From NCBI GenBank assembly GCA_021204765.1, contig JAJPYU010000128.1:1-6406 (forward strand): a stretch of DNA of 6,406 nt. The letters run 5' to 3'. Made by a program: the position numbers and the translations under genes. This stretch comes from Clostridiales bacterium. GTDB lineage: Bacteria; Bacillota; Clostridia; Lachnospirales; Lachnospiraceae. The notes below the pieces were generated by a model. The model saw nothing but the letters and a program-made list of their open reading frames with translations. It did no database searches and was not told the origin of the DNA. Of this stretch, positions 1 through 5,724 are shown piece by piece (within the stretch, counting starts at the first letter, position 1; every line of letters starts with the position of its first letter).

Positions 1-258
1 TAAATTAATAACTTTCGGATCGCACGAATGCTTTCGAATAATCGTTAAAGGGTTGCCACCCCTTCTTTTTCTGTTCACGATTGCGTGAGCCGTAGTTTTA
101 GAAACAAAAATGCTCTCTCCCTTAGAGTTAGTTATACCAGCAGGGTCTGCCACACCATCATACAAAAGCTGTATTACATCTGCATCCGAAATTGTCTCTT
201 CAAAAGCACTTTTTATTTCTTCAACTACTACCGAAAATATCAACTCACTCAATGTCAC
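1..258 (-). CDS. Unrecognised protein, N-terminal 86 residues (runs off left edge)
   Basis: A leftward reading frame stays open from a GTG at 258-256 to the window edge without a stop, so this is the N-terminal part of a longer gene. An AAGGAG ribosome binding site (263-268 on the + strand as CTCCTT) lies 4 nt before the GTG. An in-frame TTG at 252-250 lies 10 nt from it, and either could be the start. The protein begins TLSELIFSVVVEEIKSAF, with a helical, acidic first 30 residues. It then becomes basic, with IVNRKRRGGNP around residues 61-71. I do not recognise the family. It is divergent from the DUF4417 operon across a repeat-rich control region, so the two units may be co-regulated. Low GC fits the rest of the left half. 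Confidence 0.7.
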   Translation of the reverse strand, partial: MTLSELIFSVVVEEIKSAFEETISDADVIQLLYDGVADPAGITNSKGESIFVSKTTAHAIVNRKRRGGNPLTIIRKHSCDPKVINL

Positions 259-277
259 AATTCTCCTTCAAAAAGGT

Positions 278-310
278 ATGAACTTCGTCATAACTTCGTA
301 TGAACTTCGT
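278..310. repeat. Three tandem 11-bp repeats
   Basis: Three head-to-tail units, ATGAACTTCGT (278-288), CATAACTTCGT (289-299) and ATGAACTTCGT (300-310), share the core AACTTCGT exactly. An 11-bp period puts each copy on nearly the same DNA face. They lie 20-52 bp upstream of the leftward gene's start, in its leader or promoter, so a regulator-binding role is the natural guess. No binding protein can be named. Confidence 0.75.
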
Positions 311-382
311 GGGAACGACCTTCATAAATTTCTGAGCAATAATATAAGCACAGAATAAGCCATGCGCCACATAGAAGCCTTT

Positions 383-435
383 CATAACCGTTTATGTAAA
401 GCGACTTTATTTTAGCATAACCGTGTATGTAAAGC
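383..435. promoter_or_regulatory. Pair of 20-bp direct repeats with internal dyad, operator-like
   Basis: CATAACCGTTTATGTAAAGC (383-402) and CATAACCGTGTATGTAAAGC (416-435) differ at one base and sit exactly 33 bp apart, close to three helical turns. The first 14 bases of the left copy form a dyad, CATAA-CCGT-TTATG; the right copy keeps CATA/TATG. Repeated dyads at helical phasing between divergent genes are typical of operators. They lie 74-126 bp before the DUF4417 start. I see no convincing -35/-10 pair in either direction here, so transcription start sites are not assigned. Confidence 0.65.
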
Positions 436-508
436 AATCATTCTTACTGCGCTAATGCAAACGCACCAGTATCAACAAATATTGAAAATCAGGAGGTTTT
501 ATAATACA

Positions 509-1189
509 ATGGTAAACAAAAAACGCAAGGCCATCATGGATGATGGCATGAATCCCGAACTGGTAAGAGGCGCCAGGTTTGATGGAGTATTTGAAATACC
601 TATCGTTGAAAAACCTGCTGATATCATAATACCTGAGGAAATAATTCCATTTTCAAAAATTCATAATAATGATATCAGTAAGGCAGCTGTAGGCTTTTAT
701 GAGATGGATCCGGTATTTGCAGATATTCTCATATCTCCACAGGATTATACAGAAATCTTCAGCAAGGCAATGGCTGTCATTTCTCCGGACTGCTCACTTT
801 ATCGTGATGCCCCTCTGACAGTACAAATTGCGAACGTTTACCGCAACCGTGCAATTGGGCACTATTTCCAATATCGTGGAATATATGTCATTCCACAGGT
901 ACGTTGGGGCAACGAGCTCACCTACACAACAACGGTTTTTCCTGAAAAGATAGCCTTCCTTGGGGTAGAAAAGCATTCCATAGTATCAATTGGATCATAT
1001 GGATGCATAAAGTCTCGTGAGGATAAGTACTATTTTCAGGCAGGGCTTGATGCCATGCTGGAGACTTTGGAACCAAAAGTTGTTCTGGTGTATGGTTCCA
1101 AATCCCCAAAGGTCTTTGATAAATACGAGAACTATACCCATTTTATCCAGTACCTGGACTGGACCACCCGCAGAAAGGCGGGTGATTAA
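509..1189 (+). CDS. DUF4417 family protein
   Basis: This 226-aa protein matches my recollection of the DUF4417 family, which is found in Firmicute and phage or mobile-element genomes and has no established function. The diagnostic core is residues 92-136: SPDCSLYRDAP, then a QxxNVYRNRAIGHYFQ segment, then VIPQVRWGNE. Later come SIGSYGC (160-166) and a VLVYGS strand (193-198). It has no signal peptide or membrane segment, so it is probably cytoplasmic. The start is the ATG at 509, preceded by AGGAGG at 491-496 (12 nt spacing). An upstream in-frame ATG at 455 would put that ribosome binding site inside the gene and adds an atypical N-terminus. It is the first gene of a four-gene operon; the next starts 1 nt after its stop. 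Family assignment is by motif memory, function unknown. Confidence 0.85.
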   Translation: MVNKKRKAIMDDGMNPELVRGARFDGVFEIPIVEKPADIIIPEEIIPFSKIHNNDISKAAVGFYEMDPVFADILISPQDYTEIFSKAMAVISPDCSLYRDAPLTVQIANVYRNRAIGHYFQYRGIYVIPQVRWGNELTYTTTVFPEKIAFLGVEKHSIVSIGSYGCIKSREDKYYFQAGLDAMLETLEPKVVLVYGSKSPKVFDKYENYTHFIQYLDWTTRRKAGD

Positions 1190-1190
1190 A

Positions 1191-1703
1191 ATGGGCAGCG
1201 GTACAGGCGGAAACTACGGCGGAACACATGGCGGCTCTCAACCTTACGCTGAAAGGTATCATGTATTAAAGTACATGCTTGCTGAGGATAAGAAGGATCC
1301 TGATATATATAATCCTTCAACGGGTTACTTTAAGAATCCTAAGGCGGCATCTCTTACAGATTCCATTGATAACGGTTCCATCATATCAGATGGGAAAAAA
1401 GCCCATGGCAGTATCACCTATGTCATGGATAAAAATGGGAATATCATTTTTGGCAAAAGGTGCAACCCCAATGATGGGCGTAAACGGTCACCGCATCCCA
1501 CTTTGATAGGCGGCAAAGACCCCACCGTGCAATGTGCAGGGAAAATCACCTTTTCAAAAGGCAAAATTGTCTCTGTGAATAATGATAGTGGACATTATAA
1601 GCCGAATTCAAAATCTATGGATAAGGTAAATTCGGCACTTGATGACCTTTACAGTAAACACCCTGAGGTGTTCTGTTCCAAATCAAAATGGAGGAAATCA
1701 TGA
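1191..1703 (+). CDS. Toxin-like SGHYxP-domain protein (orphan polymorphic-toxin C-terminus)
   Basis: This 170-aa protein begins with a Gly-rich tail (MGSGTGGNYGGTHGGSQPYAE), followed by a folded domain. That domain carries ITYVMDKNGNIIFGKR (75-90), HPTLIGG (102-108), CAGKITFSKGKIVSV (115-129) and SGHYKP (133-138). The order strand, H-x-x-L-x-GG, AGxIxxxxGxI, SGHYxP is shared with the C-terminal domain of plant IQ-motif (IQM) proteins and with C-terminal modules of bacterial polymorphic toxins, as I recall those families. Biochemical activity is not known to me. Here it stands alone without a secretion or delivery N-terminus. The start is the ATG at 1191, 1 nt after the DUF4417 stop. A longer frame back to 1017 only overlaps DUF4417 and lacks coding character. 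Its stop overlaps the next start as ATGA. A non-toxic housekeeping role for the domain cannot be excluded. Confidence 0.75.
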   Translation: MGSGTGGNYGGTHGGSQPYAERYHVLKYMLAEDKKDPDIYNPSTGYFKNPKAASLTDSIDNGSIISDGKKAHGSITYVMDKNGNIIFGKRCNPNDGRKRSPHPTLIGGKDPTVQCAGKITFSKGKIVSVNNDSGHYKPNSKSMDKVNSALDDLYSKHPEVFCSKSKWRKS

Positions 1704-2215
1704 ATAAATATGATGACAGGTTATTGTCTGAAACCGAAGCCCTTTATGGCAGAGATTTTTTGAGGGAGCTGACTGATGATTCAGTGCTCTCCGAGGAAGA
1801 AAACGAGGATTTTGAGAGACGTGCCAACGCTCTGATCCACGAGTTTGGATGGAGCGAGGTTTTCTCATGCTGGAATGATTATCTGCGCTCGCACTGCCAT
1901 ACAGCCGAGGAAGCTCTCAACTTTGCAAACCTTTTCTGGACATATGAAGGTTATATCCATCCCATAGAGCACCCCTATGATTTTCTGGCCTGGTTTTATT
2001 ACTGCATTGACATGAAAAAATACGCCGATGATGCCATAACCATCATGGACAGTATATCCATAGAGGTGCTCAGCCGTGCCGGGATACGCAACGTGAATGA
2101 GAACGAGAACCCATATTATGTGCCGGAAGAAGATCCTGAAATGATTGCCGCAGTTCAGAGAATCTCCGACAATAAAATCCAAGGCATCCATGCATCGCAA
2201 GGAGAATCGTCATGA
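1700..2215 (+). CDS. Acidic hypothetical protein, possible immunity partner
   Basis: I do not recognise the family of this 171-aa, strongly acidic protein. The N-terminal third is rich in Glu and Asp (SEEENEDFERR at 31-41). The middle (50-125) is rich in aromatics and probably all-helical, with WSEVFSCWNDYL (51-62), FANLFWTYEGY (75-85) and PYDFLAWFYYCIDMKKYADDA (92-112). A charged tail follows (VPEEDPE, 141-147). There is no signal peptide or membrane helix. The ATG at 1700 has GGAGG at 1690-1694 with 5 nt spacing; the in-frame ATG at 1688 overlaps this site and is rejected. It overlaps the toxin-like gene by 4 bp (ATGA) upstream and kptA by 4 bp downstream. A small acidic protein translationally coupled to a toxin-like gene is the usual immunity-gene arrangement; that role is inference from position and charge only. 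Confidence 0.85.
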   Translation: MNKYDDRLLSETEALYGRDFLRELTDDSVLSEEENEDFERRANALIHEFGWSEVFSCWNDYLRSHCHTAEEALNFANLFWTYEGYIHPIEHPYDFLAWFYYCIDMKKYADDAITIMDSISIEVLSRAGIRNVNENENPYYVPEEDPEMIAAVQRISDNKIQGIHASQGESS

Positions 2216-2775
2216 GCAAAAGCAAGAACAGCACCAGCAAATATATCAGCCTGATATTACGTCACCGCCCGGATGTAATTGGCATACAACTTGATGAACA
2301 TGGATGGGCTGGTGTCTCTGATTTAATAAAAGGCATCCAAAAAACTCAACCTTTTAGCATGGAAATTCTCGAAGACATCGTCGCTACAGACGAAAAGCAA
2401 CGATACTCTTTCAACGAAGATAAGACCCTGATCCGAGCAAACCAGGGGCACTCTGTACCTGTTGATGTCGAATTGGAAAAACGCACCCCACCAGAAATGC
2501 TGTGGCATGGAACCAGTGAGAAATATGTGGATTCTATAATGAAGCAGGGATTATTGCCTAAATCACGGCTCTACGTACATTTATCATCAGACTACAGCAC
2601 AGCCGTAAAAGTCGGCAGCAGACACGGGAAATCTGTAGTTTTTGAAGTATACTCTCAGCAAATGAACAAGGATGGCTATGATTTCTTCCTGTCTGTCAAT
2701 GGGGTCTGGCTTACAAAAGCTGTCCCGGTTAAATATTTGAAGATGGCTCCACCAGAGCCTGATACATTTTCATGA
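2212..2775 (+). CDS. kptA: RNA 2'-phosphotransferase (Tpt1/KptA family)
   Basis: Tpt1/KptA enzymes transfer an internal RNA 2'-phosphate to NAD+, giving ADP-ribose 1'',2''-cyclic phosphate, nicotinamide and a 2'-OH end product. In yeast this finishes tRNA splicing; the substrate in bacteria is unsettled. The 187 aa show the whole family pattern. An N-terminal winged-helix lobe has SKYISLILRHRPD (9-21, Arg17-His18) and LDEHGW (27-32), then RANQGHS (75-81). The ADP-ribosyltransferase lobe has LWHGTSEKY (97-105), SRLYVHLSSD (118-127), and GSRHGK then VVFEV (135-146). Arg17, His18, Arg75 and Arg119 are the expected catalytic set and all are present. Length is normal and the protein looks intact. 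AAGGAG at 2199-2204 is 7 nt from the ATG, which overlaps the previous stop (ATGA). It is last in the operon, with no RNA ligase or kinase gene nearby, so a link to RNA repair rests on the family alone. Confidence 0.95.
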   Translation: MSKSKNSTSKYISLILRHRPDVIGIQLDEHGWAGVSDLIKGIQKTQPFSMEILEDIVATDEKQRYSFNEDKTLIRANQGHSVPVDVELEKRTPPEMLWHGTSEKYVDSIMKQGLLPKSRLYVHLSSDYSTAVKVGSRHGKSVVFEVYSQQMNKDGYDFFLSVNGVWLTKAVPVKYLKMAPPEPDTFS

Positions 2776-2873
2776 GCTCTGCGACACAGGCGGATTCGCT
2801 GAAATAGGCAGCGGTGCCTTTTGTGAATCCATAGGCGTCATAGAGCAGACCCACTATCAAAGATATACATCAT
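2729..2873 (-). pseudogene. Possible frameshifted remnant of a small gene
   Basis: Leftward, an ATG at 2873-2871 overlaps the stop of the DUF2442-HTH gene (ATGA) and reads MMYIFDSGSAL before a TGA at 2840-2838. A second frame open from 2860 to a TAA at 2731-2729 gives a protein-like string, including YDAYGFTKGTAAYF and SACVAELMKMYQALVE. Joining the frames near 2842-2845 by removing one base gives a continuous short protein of about 45 residues. The last part runs antisense to the kptA 3' end. I do not recognise it. It could be a decayed gene that once followed the HTH gene, or a chance open frame; there is no good ribosome binding site. Confidence 0.3.
2806..2822 (+). terminator. Weak candidate terminator after kptA
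   Basis: AGGCA-GCGG-TGCCT (2806-2819) forms a 5-bp stem with a tetraloop, and the T-run extends to 2822. It sits about 30 bp after the kptA stop, in the right orientation to end the operon. The stem and T-tract are both short, so the call is tentative. Confidence 0.3.
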
Positions 2874-3337
2874 TTCTTTGCAGTAAACCCAATATTAAGC
2901 TCCATATTCATCCCATCAGCAAGACGCTGTAAAGTACTGACAGATGGATTGGCCTGACCATGTTCTATCCTACTGATATCCGATTGATATATACCGGTTT
3001 TCTCAGACAGCTGCTTTTGAGTAACTCCGGCAAACTTTCTTGCTTCAGCCAGATTAGCCGCCAGCCTGGAAAATGTATCAGTGGGAACTTCCCTGACAGT
3101 TACACCCTCAGCCCAGATAGTCTCGGCATCAAGATCTAATTCATCATTCCAAAAAATCCCATAACCGCCCGCATCGACCTTAGCCGTATCAAAAAGATCT
3201 TTTTTTTCCAACTCTTTCATTTTCGGATAAACAGCGAACATGTTATGAAGGTCATATTGCTTTACTGTCCCATCTAAAAACATGGCCTCTATGCATAAAT
3301 TATCATTTGTATTAATACTTTTTATAATATGAGACAC
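2870..3337 (-). CDS. DUF2442 + XRE-type helix-turn-helix fusion (antitoxin-like regulator)
   Basis: This 155-aa protein has two parts. Residues 1-80 match DUF2442 (MFLDGTVKQYDL at 19-30, then FAVYP, ending DLDAETIWAEG at 68-78). Residues 90-150 are a cro/C1-type HTH, with TQKQLSEKTGIYQSDISRIE (106-125) containing the recognition helix, then NPSVSTLQRLADGM. DUF2442 proteins are commonly antitoxins or partners next to DUF4160 toxins, and the HTH part would bind the operator. No DUF4160 gene is visible; the convergent neighbour is kptA. Translation starts at a GTG (3337-3335), supported by AAGGAGGAG (3345-3353) with 7 nt spacing. A consensus promoter overlapped by a palindrome lies directly upstream, as expected for autorepression. 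It may be a solitary antitoxin whose toxin was lost; a small decayed frame follows it. Confidence 0.9.
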   Translation of the reverse strand: MSHIIKSINTNDNLCIEAMFLDGTVKQYDLHNMFAVYPKMKELEKKDLFDTAKVDAGGYGIFWNDELDLDAETIWAEGVTVREVPTDTFSRLAANLAEARKFAGVTQKQLSEKTGIYQSDISRIEHGQANPSVSTLQRLADGMNMELNIGFTAKK

Positions 3338-3360
3338 TATAATTCTCCTCCTTCCATTTA

Positions 3361-3389
3361 AATATATGTGATATATAACATATTGTCAA
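3361..3389 (-). promoter_or_regulatory. Promoter with palindromic operator for the DUF2442-HTH gene
   Basis: On the minus strand, TTGACA (3389-3384) and TATATT (3366-3361) are separated by 17 bp, a near-consensus sigma-A promoter. The 20-bp sequence ATATGTGATATATAACATAT (3364-3383) is a palindrome with 9 of 10 base pairs matching. It fills the spacer and touches the -10 box. Binding there would block polymerase, so autoregulation by the HTH protein is likely. The expected transcript start is near 3354, giving a very short leader. Confidence 0.75.
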
Positions 3390-3472
3390 CAGGAAAATGG
3401 AGCAAAAGGATTATCATGTAATTAATCGGTTCCAATTTTCATGCCGCAAATTCAGAATTTTTTCGGATTTAC

Positions 3473-3505
3473 GGTAAAATAAACGCCGCTGCACTCGCAG
3501 CAGCG
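3473..3505 (-). terminator. Intrinsic terminator of the DUF362 gene
   Basis: In the minus-strand RNA, CGCUGCUGC and GCAGCGGCG form a 9-bp GC-rich stem (arms 3497-3505 and 3484-3492, one G-U pair) around a GAGU loop, followed by UUUAUUUU. It lies 22 bp past the DUF362 stop. The other strand also carries a T-rich run (3508-3517) with one C-A mismatch in the stem, so it may work weakly in both directions. Confidence 0.88.
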
Positions 3506-3526
3506 CCTTTTATTTCTTATTATGCG

Positions 3527-4651
3527 TTACAGCTTCACCAGCTCATATTCCCTGCTGCCCAGGCCAATCTTCTCGGCGTGCGTGAGGCAGGTCTCCCACT
3601 CGGACTCCGGAGTGGAATTGCAGAAATGATCGTGGTGATCCACAAAATCAGCCTTCGCCATATTGTCTCCCAGCTGAGAATTCGGCATTGGTGCACTGGC
3701 CAGGCAGGCATCCGCGCAGGCCTGATCTAAAGCTACCGGGTCAAAGGAGCAGAACATTCCGATATCCGGAAGGATAGGCGCATCATTCTCGGAGTGGCAG
3801 TCACAGTTGGGCGTGATGTCCATTACCAGATTAATATAAAAGGCCGGGCGTCCGTCAACCACCGCCTTGGCATACTCTGCCATCTTCAGATCCAGATCTC
3901 TCGCTGAACTGTCATCAGTAGGATGGATCGCGTCGAAATTGCAGCCCCCGATGCAGCGGCCGCAGCCCACGCATTTATCCCAGTCGATAGAAGCCTTGCC
4001 GCCCTCATAGGAGATGGCACCCTGGGCGCACTGACGAGAGCAGAGCCTGCATCCCCTGCATGCTTTAATCTTCACTTTAGGTTTTCCGGCATTGTGCTGC
4101 TCCATCTTGCCGGCCCTGCTGCCGCAGCCCATGCCGACATTCTTAATCGCTCCGCCAAATCCGGCCATCTCATGTCCCTTGAAATGCGCCAGACTGATAA
4201 AGATATCCGCGTCCATAATGGCACGGCCGATTTTGGCCTCCTTCACATACTCTCCGCCATTAACCGGCACCAGAGCCTCATCCGTACCCTTTAATCCATC
4301 GGCTATAATAATGGGACAGCCGGTGGAAAGCTCGGAAAAGCCATTCTCCGCGGCACAGGCCAGATGCTCAATGGCATTCTTCCTGGATCCGACATAGAGA
4401 GTATTACAGTCAGTGAGGAAAGGCATGCCGCCCAGGCTTTTTACCACATCGGCCACCGCCTTAGCGTAATTCGGCCTCAGGAAAGCCACATTCCCCAGCT
4501 CACCAAAGTGCATCTTAATGGCGGTAAACTTTCCCTCGAAATCAATATCCGCCATACCGCCTTTCAGGATCAACTGCTTTAATTTTTCCGGAATCGGGGT
4601 GCCTCCGTAAGGTGTACGAAAATCTGTGAAATATACTTTAGATGCTCCCAT
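3527..4651 (-). CDS. DUF362 domain protein with two [4Fe-4S] ferredoxin centres
   Basis: This 374-aa protein is full length for the DUF362-ferredoxin group. Residues 1-190 and 270-325 form the DUF362 fold. KMHFGELGN (46-54), SLAHFKGHEMAGFGGAIKN (153-171), NCDCH (282-286) and FDPVALDQACAD (303-314) are the recognisable blocks. Between them is a ferredoxin insert with Cys198, 201, 204, 208 (CRGCRLCSRQC) and Cys227, 230, 233, 237 (CVGCGRCIGGC). These are two complete CxxCxxCxxxC sets that should bind two [4Fe-4S] clusters; the first lacks the usual proline after the fourth Cys. No signal peptide is seen, so it is cytoplasmic. The role is electron transfer by family; the true substrate is not known to me. 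AGGAGG (4659-4664) is 7 nt from the ATG. It follows metF by 69 bp and ends at a strong terminator. Confidence 0.93.
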   Translation of the reverse strand: MGASKVYFTDFRTPYGGTPIPEKLKQLILKGGMADIDFEGKFTAIKMHFGELGNVAFLRPNYAKAVADVVKSLGGMPFLTDCNTLYVGSRKNAIEHLACAAENGFSELSTGCPIIIADGLKGTDEALVPVNGGEYVKEAKIGRAIMDADIFISLAHFKGHEMAGFGGAIKNVGMGCGSRAGKMEQHNAGKPKVKIKACRGCRLCSRQCAQGAISYEGGKASIDWDKCVGCGRCIGGCNFDAIHPTDDSSARDLDLKMAEYAKAVVDGRPAFYINLVMDITPNCDCHSENDAPILPDIGMFCSFDPVALDQACADACLASAPMPNSQLGDNMAKADFVDHHDHFCNSTPESEWETCLTHAEKIGLGSREYELVKL

Positions 4652-4670
4652 AATAAATCCTCCTCGTCCC

Positions 4671-4699
4671 TAAATATAAATCAATTTATGCTATGTCAA
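4671..4699 (-). promoter_or_regulatory. Candidate promoter ahead of the DUF362 gene
   Basis: On the minus strand TTGACA (4699-4694) is followed by TATTTA (4676-4671) at 17 bp, or TATATT (4678-4673) at 15 bp. The spacer contains the palindrome ATAAATCAATTTAT (4676-4689). If used, the leader is only about 14 nt and starts at the ribosome binding site. It would let the DUF362 gene be expressed apart from metF, while no terminator blocks readthrough from metF. Confidence 0.45.
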
Positions 4700-4720
4700 A
4701 AGCTCTGGCGTCTTCTGCAT

Positions 4721-5584
4721 TTAGATAAGTCCTCTTAAATTCTCTATCAGGCGGATTGCCACCCCCGGCTTGTTCATGGTATAAATATGTATCCCATCCA
4801 CTCCCGAAGCAACAAGATCAAGTATCTGCTCAGTGGCAAAGGCAATACCCGCTTTCATCATGGATTCAGCATTGTCTCCGTAATGCTCCACCAACCGCAT
4901 CAGCTCAGGGGGCACACTGGCTCCCGACAGATTGTCTATCCTGGTGATCTGTGTGGCTCTGGTCACCGGCATGATGCCTGCCAGCACGGGAACAGTAATC
5001 CCGATGGATCTTAACTTTTCCATAAAGTCTCTGAATGCATTGTTATCGAAAAACATCTGAGTCGTAAGGAAATCGCAGCCGCTGTCCACCTTTAGCTTCA
5101 GATATTCCAGGTCTTTCTCTTTGCTGACAGCCTCCACATGTCCTTCGGGATAACAGGCTCCGCCGATACAGAAATCACCCAGCTTTTTAAGCTCCGTCAC
5201 CAGTTCATTGGCATGAGTATAATAGTCCGGTGAGGGATACTCTATGCCTTCCTGGATATCACCGCGGAGAGCCAGCACATTCTCGATTCCTGCTTCCTTC
5301 ATCTCCAGGGCGATTCGCTTCACCTGCTCCTTCTCAGTAGCCACGCAGGTCAGATGAGCGATGGTAGGAATGCCCAGAAGCTCTTTAAGAGAACCGGCTA
5401 TCTTTACCGTGTCAGCCCTGGTGCCTCCCGCAGCGCCGTAAGTCACGCTCATGAAGTCCGGCTCCAATATAGCCATGCGTGCCGCCGCGGCCATAACCTT
5501 ACCCAGCGACATACGGGCATTGGGCGGAAATATCTCAAAGGAAATCGTGGGTTTCTTCTCCGCTAAAATATCTCTTATCTTCAT
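4721..5584 (-). CDS. metF: 5,10-methylenetetrahydrofolate reductase
   Basis: MetF is the flavin enzyme that reduces 5,10-methylene-THF to 5-methyl-THF, feeding methionine synthesis and, in acetogens, the methyl branch of the Wood-Ljungdahl pathway. The 287-aa TIM barrel is complete. SFEIFPP (15-21) holds Glu17, the counterpart of catalytic Glu28 in E. coli. SVTYGAAGGTR (46-56) and ALRGD (105-109, Asp109 at the flavin, E. coli Asp120) follow. FLTTQMFFD (172-180) contains the substrate-side Gln176, and HIYTMNKP (266-273) closes the pattern. It lacks any C-terminal AdoMet domain, as is normal in bacteria. GGAGG (5590-5594) lies 5 nt from the ATG. No metV-like zinc-finger gene accompanies it here. 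It lies between folT and the DUF362 ferredoxin gene, all leftward; the ferredoxin protein might supply electrons, but that is speculation. Confidence 0.96.
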   Translation of the reverse strand: MKIRDILAEKKPTISFEIFPPNARMSLGKVMAAAARMAILEPDFMSVTYGAAGGTRADTVKIAGSLKELLGIPTIAHLTCVATEKEQVKRIALEMKEAGIENVLALRGDIQEGIEYPSPDYYTHANELVTELKKLGDFCIGGACYPEGHVEAVSKEKDLEYLKLKVDSGCDFLTTQMFFDNNAFRDFMEKLRSIGITVPVLAGIMPVTRATQITRIDNLSGASVPPELMRLVEHYGDNAESMMKAGIAFATEQILDLVASGVDGIHIYTMNKPGVAIRLIENLRGLI

Positions 5585-5666
5585 GACAGCCTCCGAAAAC
5601 TGTAAGATCTTATACCCATGCCCGCTTCATTGGCGTCATCGGTACAAAAAGCATTTCTCTGTTAAA

Positions 5667-5695
5667 AGTATATCATGAAAGCCTTATTTTGTCAT
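5667..5695 (-). promoter_or_regulatory. Probable metF promoter
   Basis: On the minus strand ATGACA (5695-5690) and TATACT (5672-5667) are 17 bp apart, each one base from consensus. Transcription would start near 5660, giving a 75-nt leader. That is too short for a SAM or THF riboswitch, and I see no such motif. metF can therefore be expressed without passing through the folT riboswitch, though no clear terminator separates the two genes. Confidence 0.6.
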
Positions 5696-5724
5696 CTTAA
5701 GCTTTGAAATGTGCATTAGAAGGC

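Noticed and set aside
290..302. ATAACTTCGTATG resembles one arm of the loxP site (12 of 13 bases)
   Set aside because: There is no second inverted arm or 8-bp spacer; the bases are explained by the 11-bp tandem repeats.
482..505. TTGAAA and TATAAT as a promoter for the DUF4417 operon
   Set aside because: The spacer is only 12 bp, and TATAAT sits 3 nt before the start codon, after the ribosome binding site.
455..508. Upstream ATG extending the DUF4417 protein by 18 residues
   Set aside because: The AGGAGG at 491-496 would lie inside the coding region and no ribosome binding site precedes 455.
2212..2775. RNA-repair operon (ligase, kinase and KptA)
   Set aside because: No ligase, RtcB or polynucleotide kinase motif is found in any neighbouring gene.
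3390..3472. Possible small gene or RNA in the gap before the DUF362 terminator
   Set aside because: No open frame with a ribosome binding site, and no convincing stem or motif; nothing supportable is seen.
3923..4397. Rightward open frames of 101-123 codons inside the DUF362 gene
   Set aside because: They are antisense to a clearly conserved protein and lack ribosome binding sites; they are shadow frames of GC-rich coding sequence.
5585..5660. SAM or other riboswitch in the metF leader
   Set aside because: The leader is about 75 nt with none of the conserved blocks of known methionine-related riboswitches.
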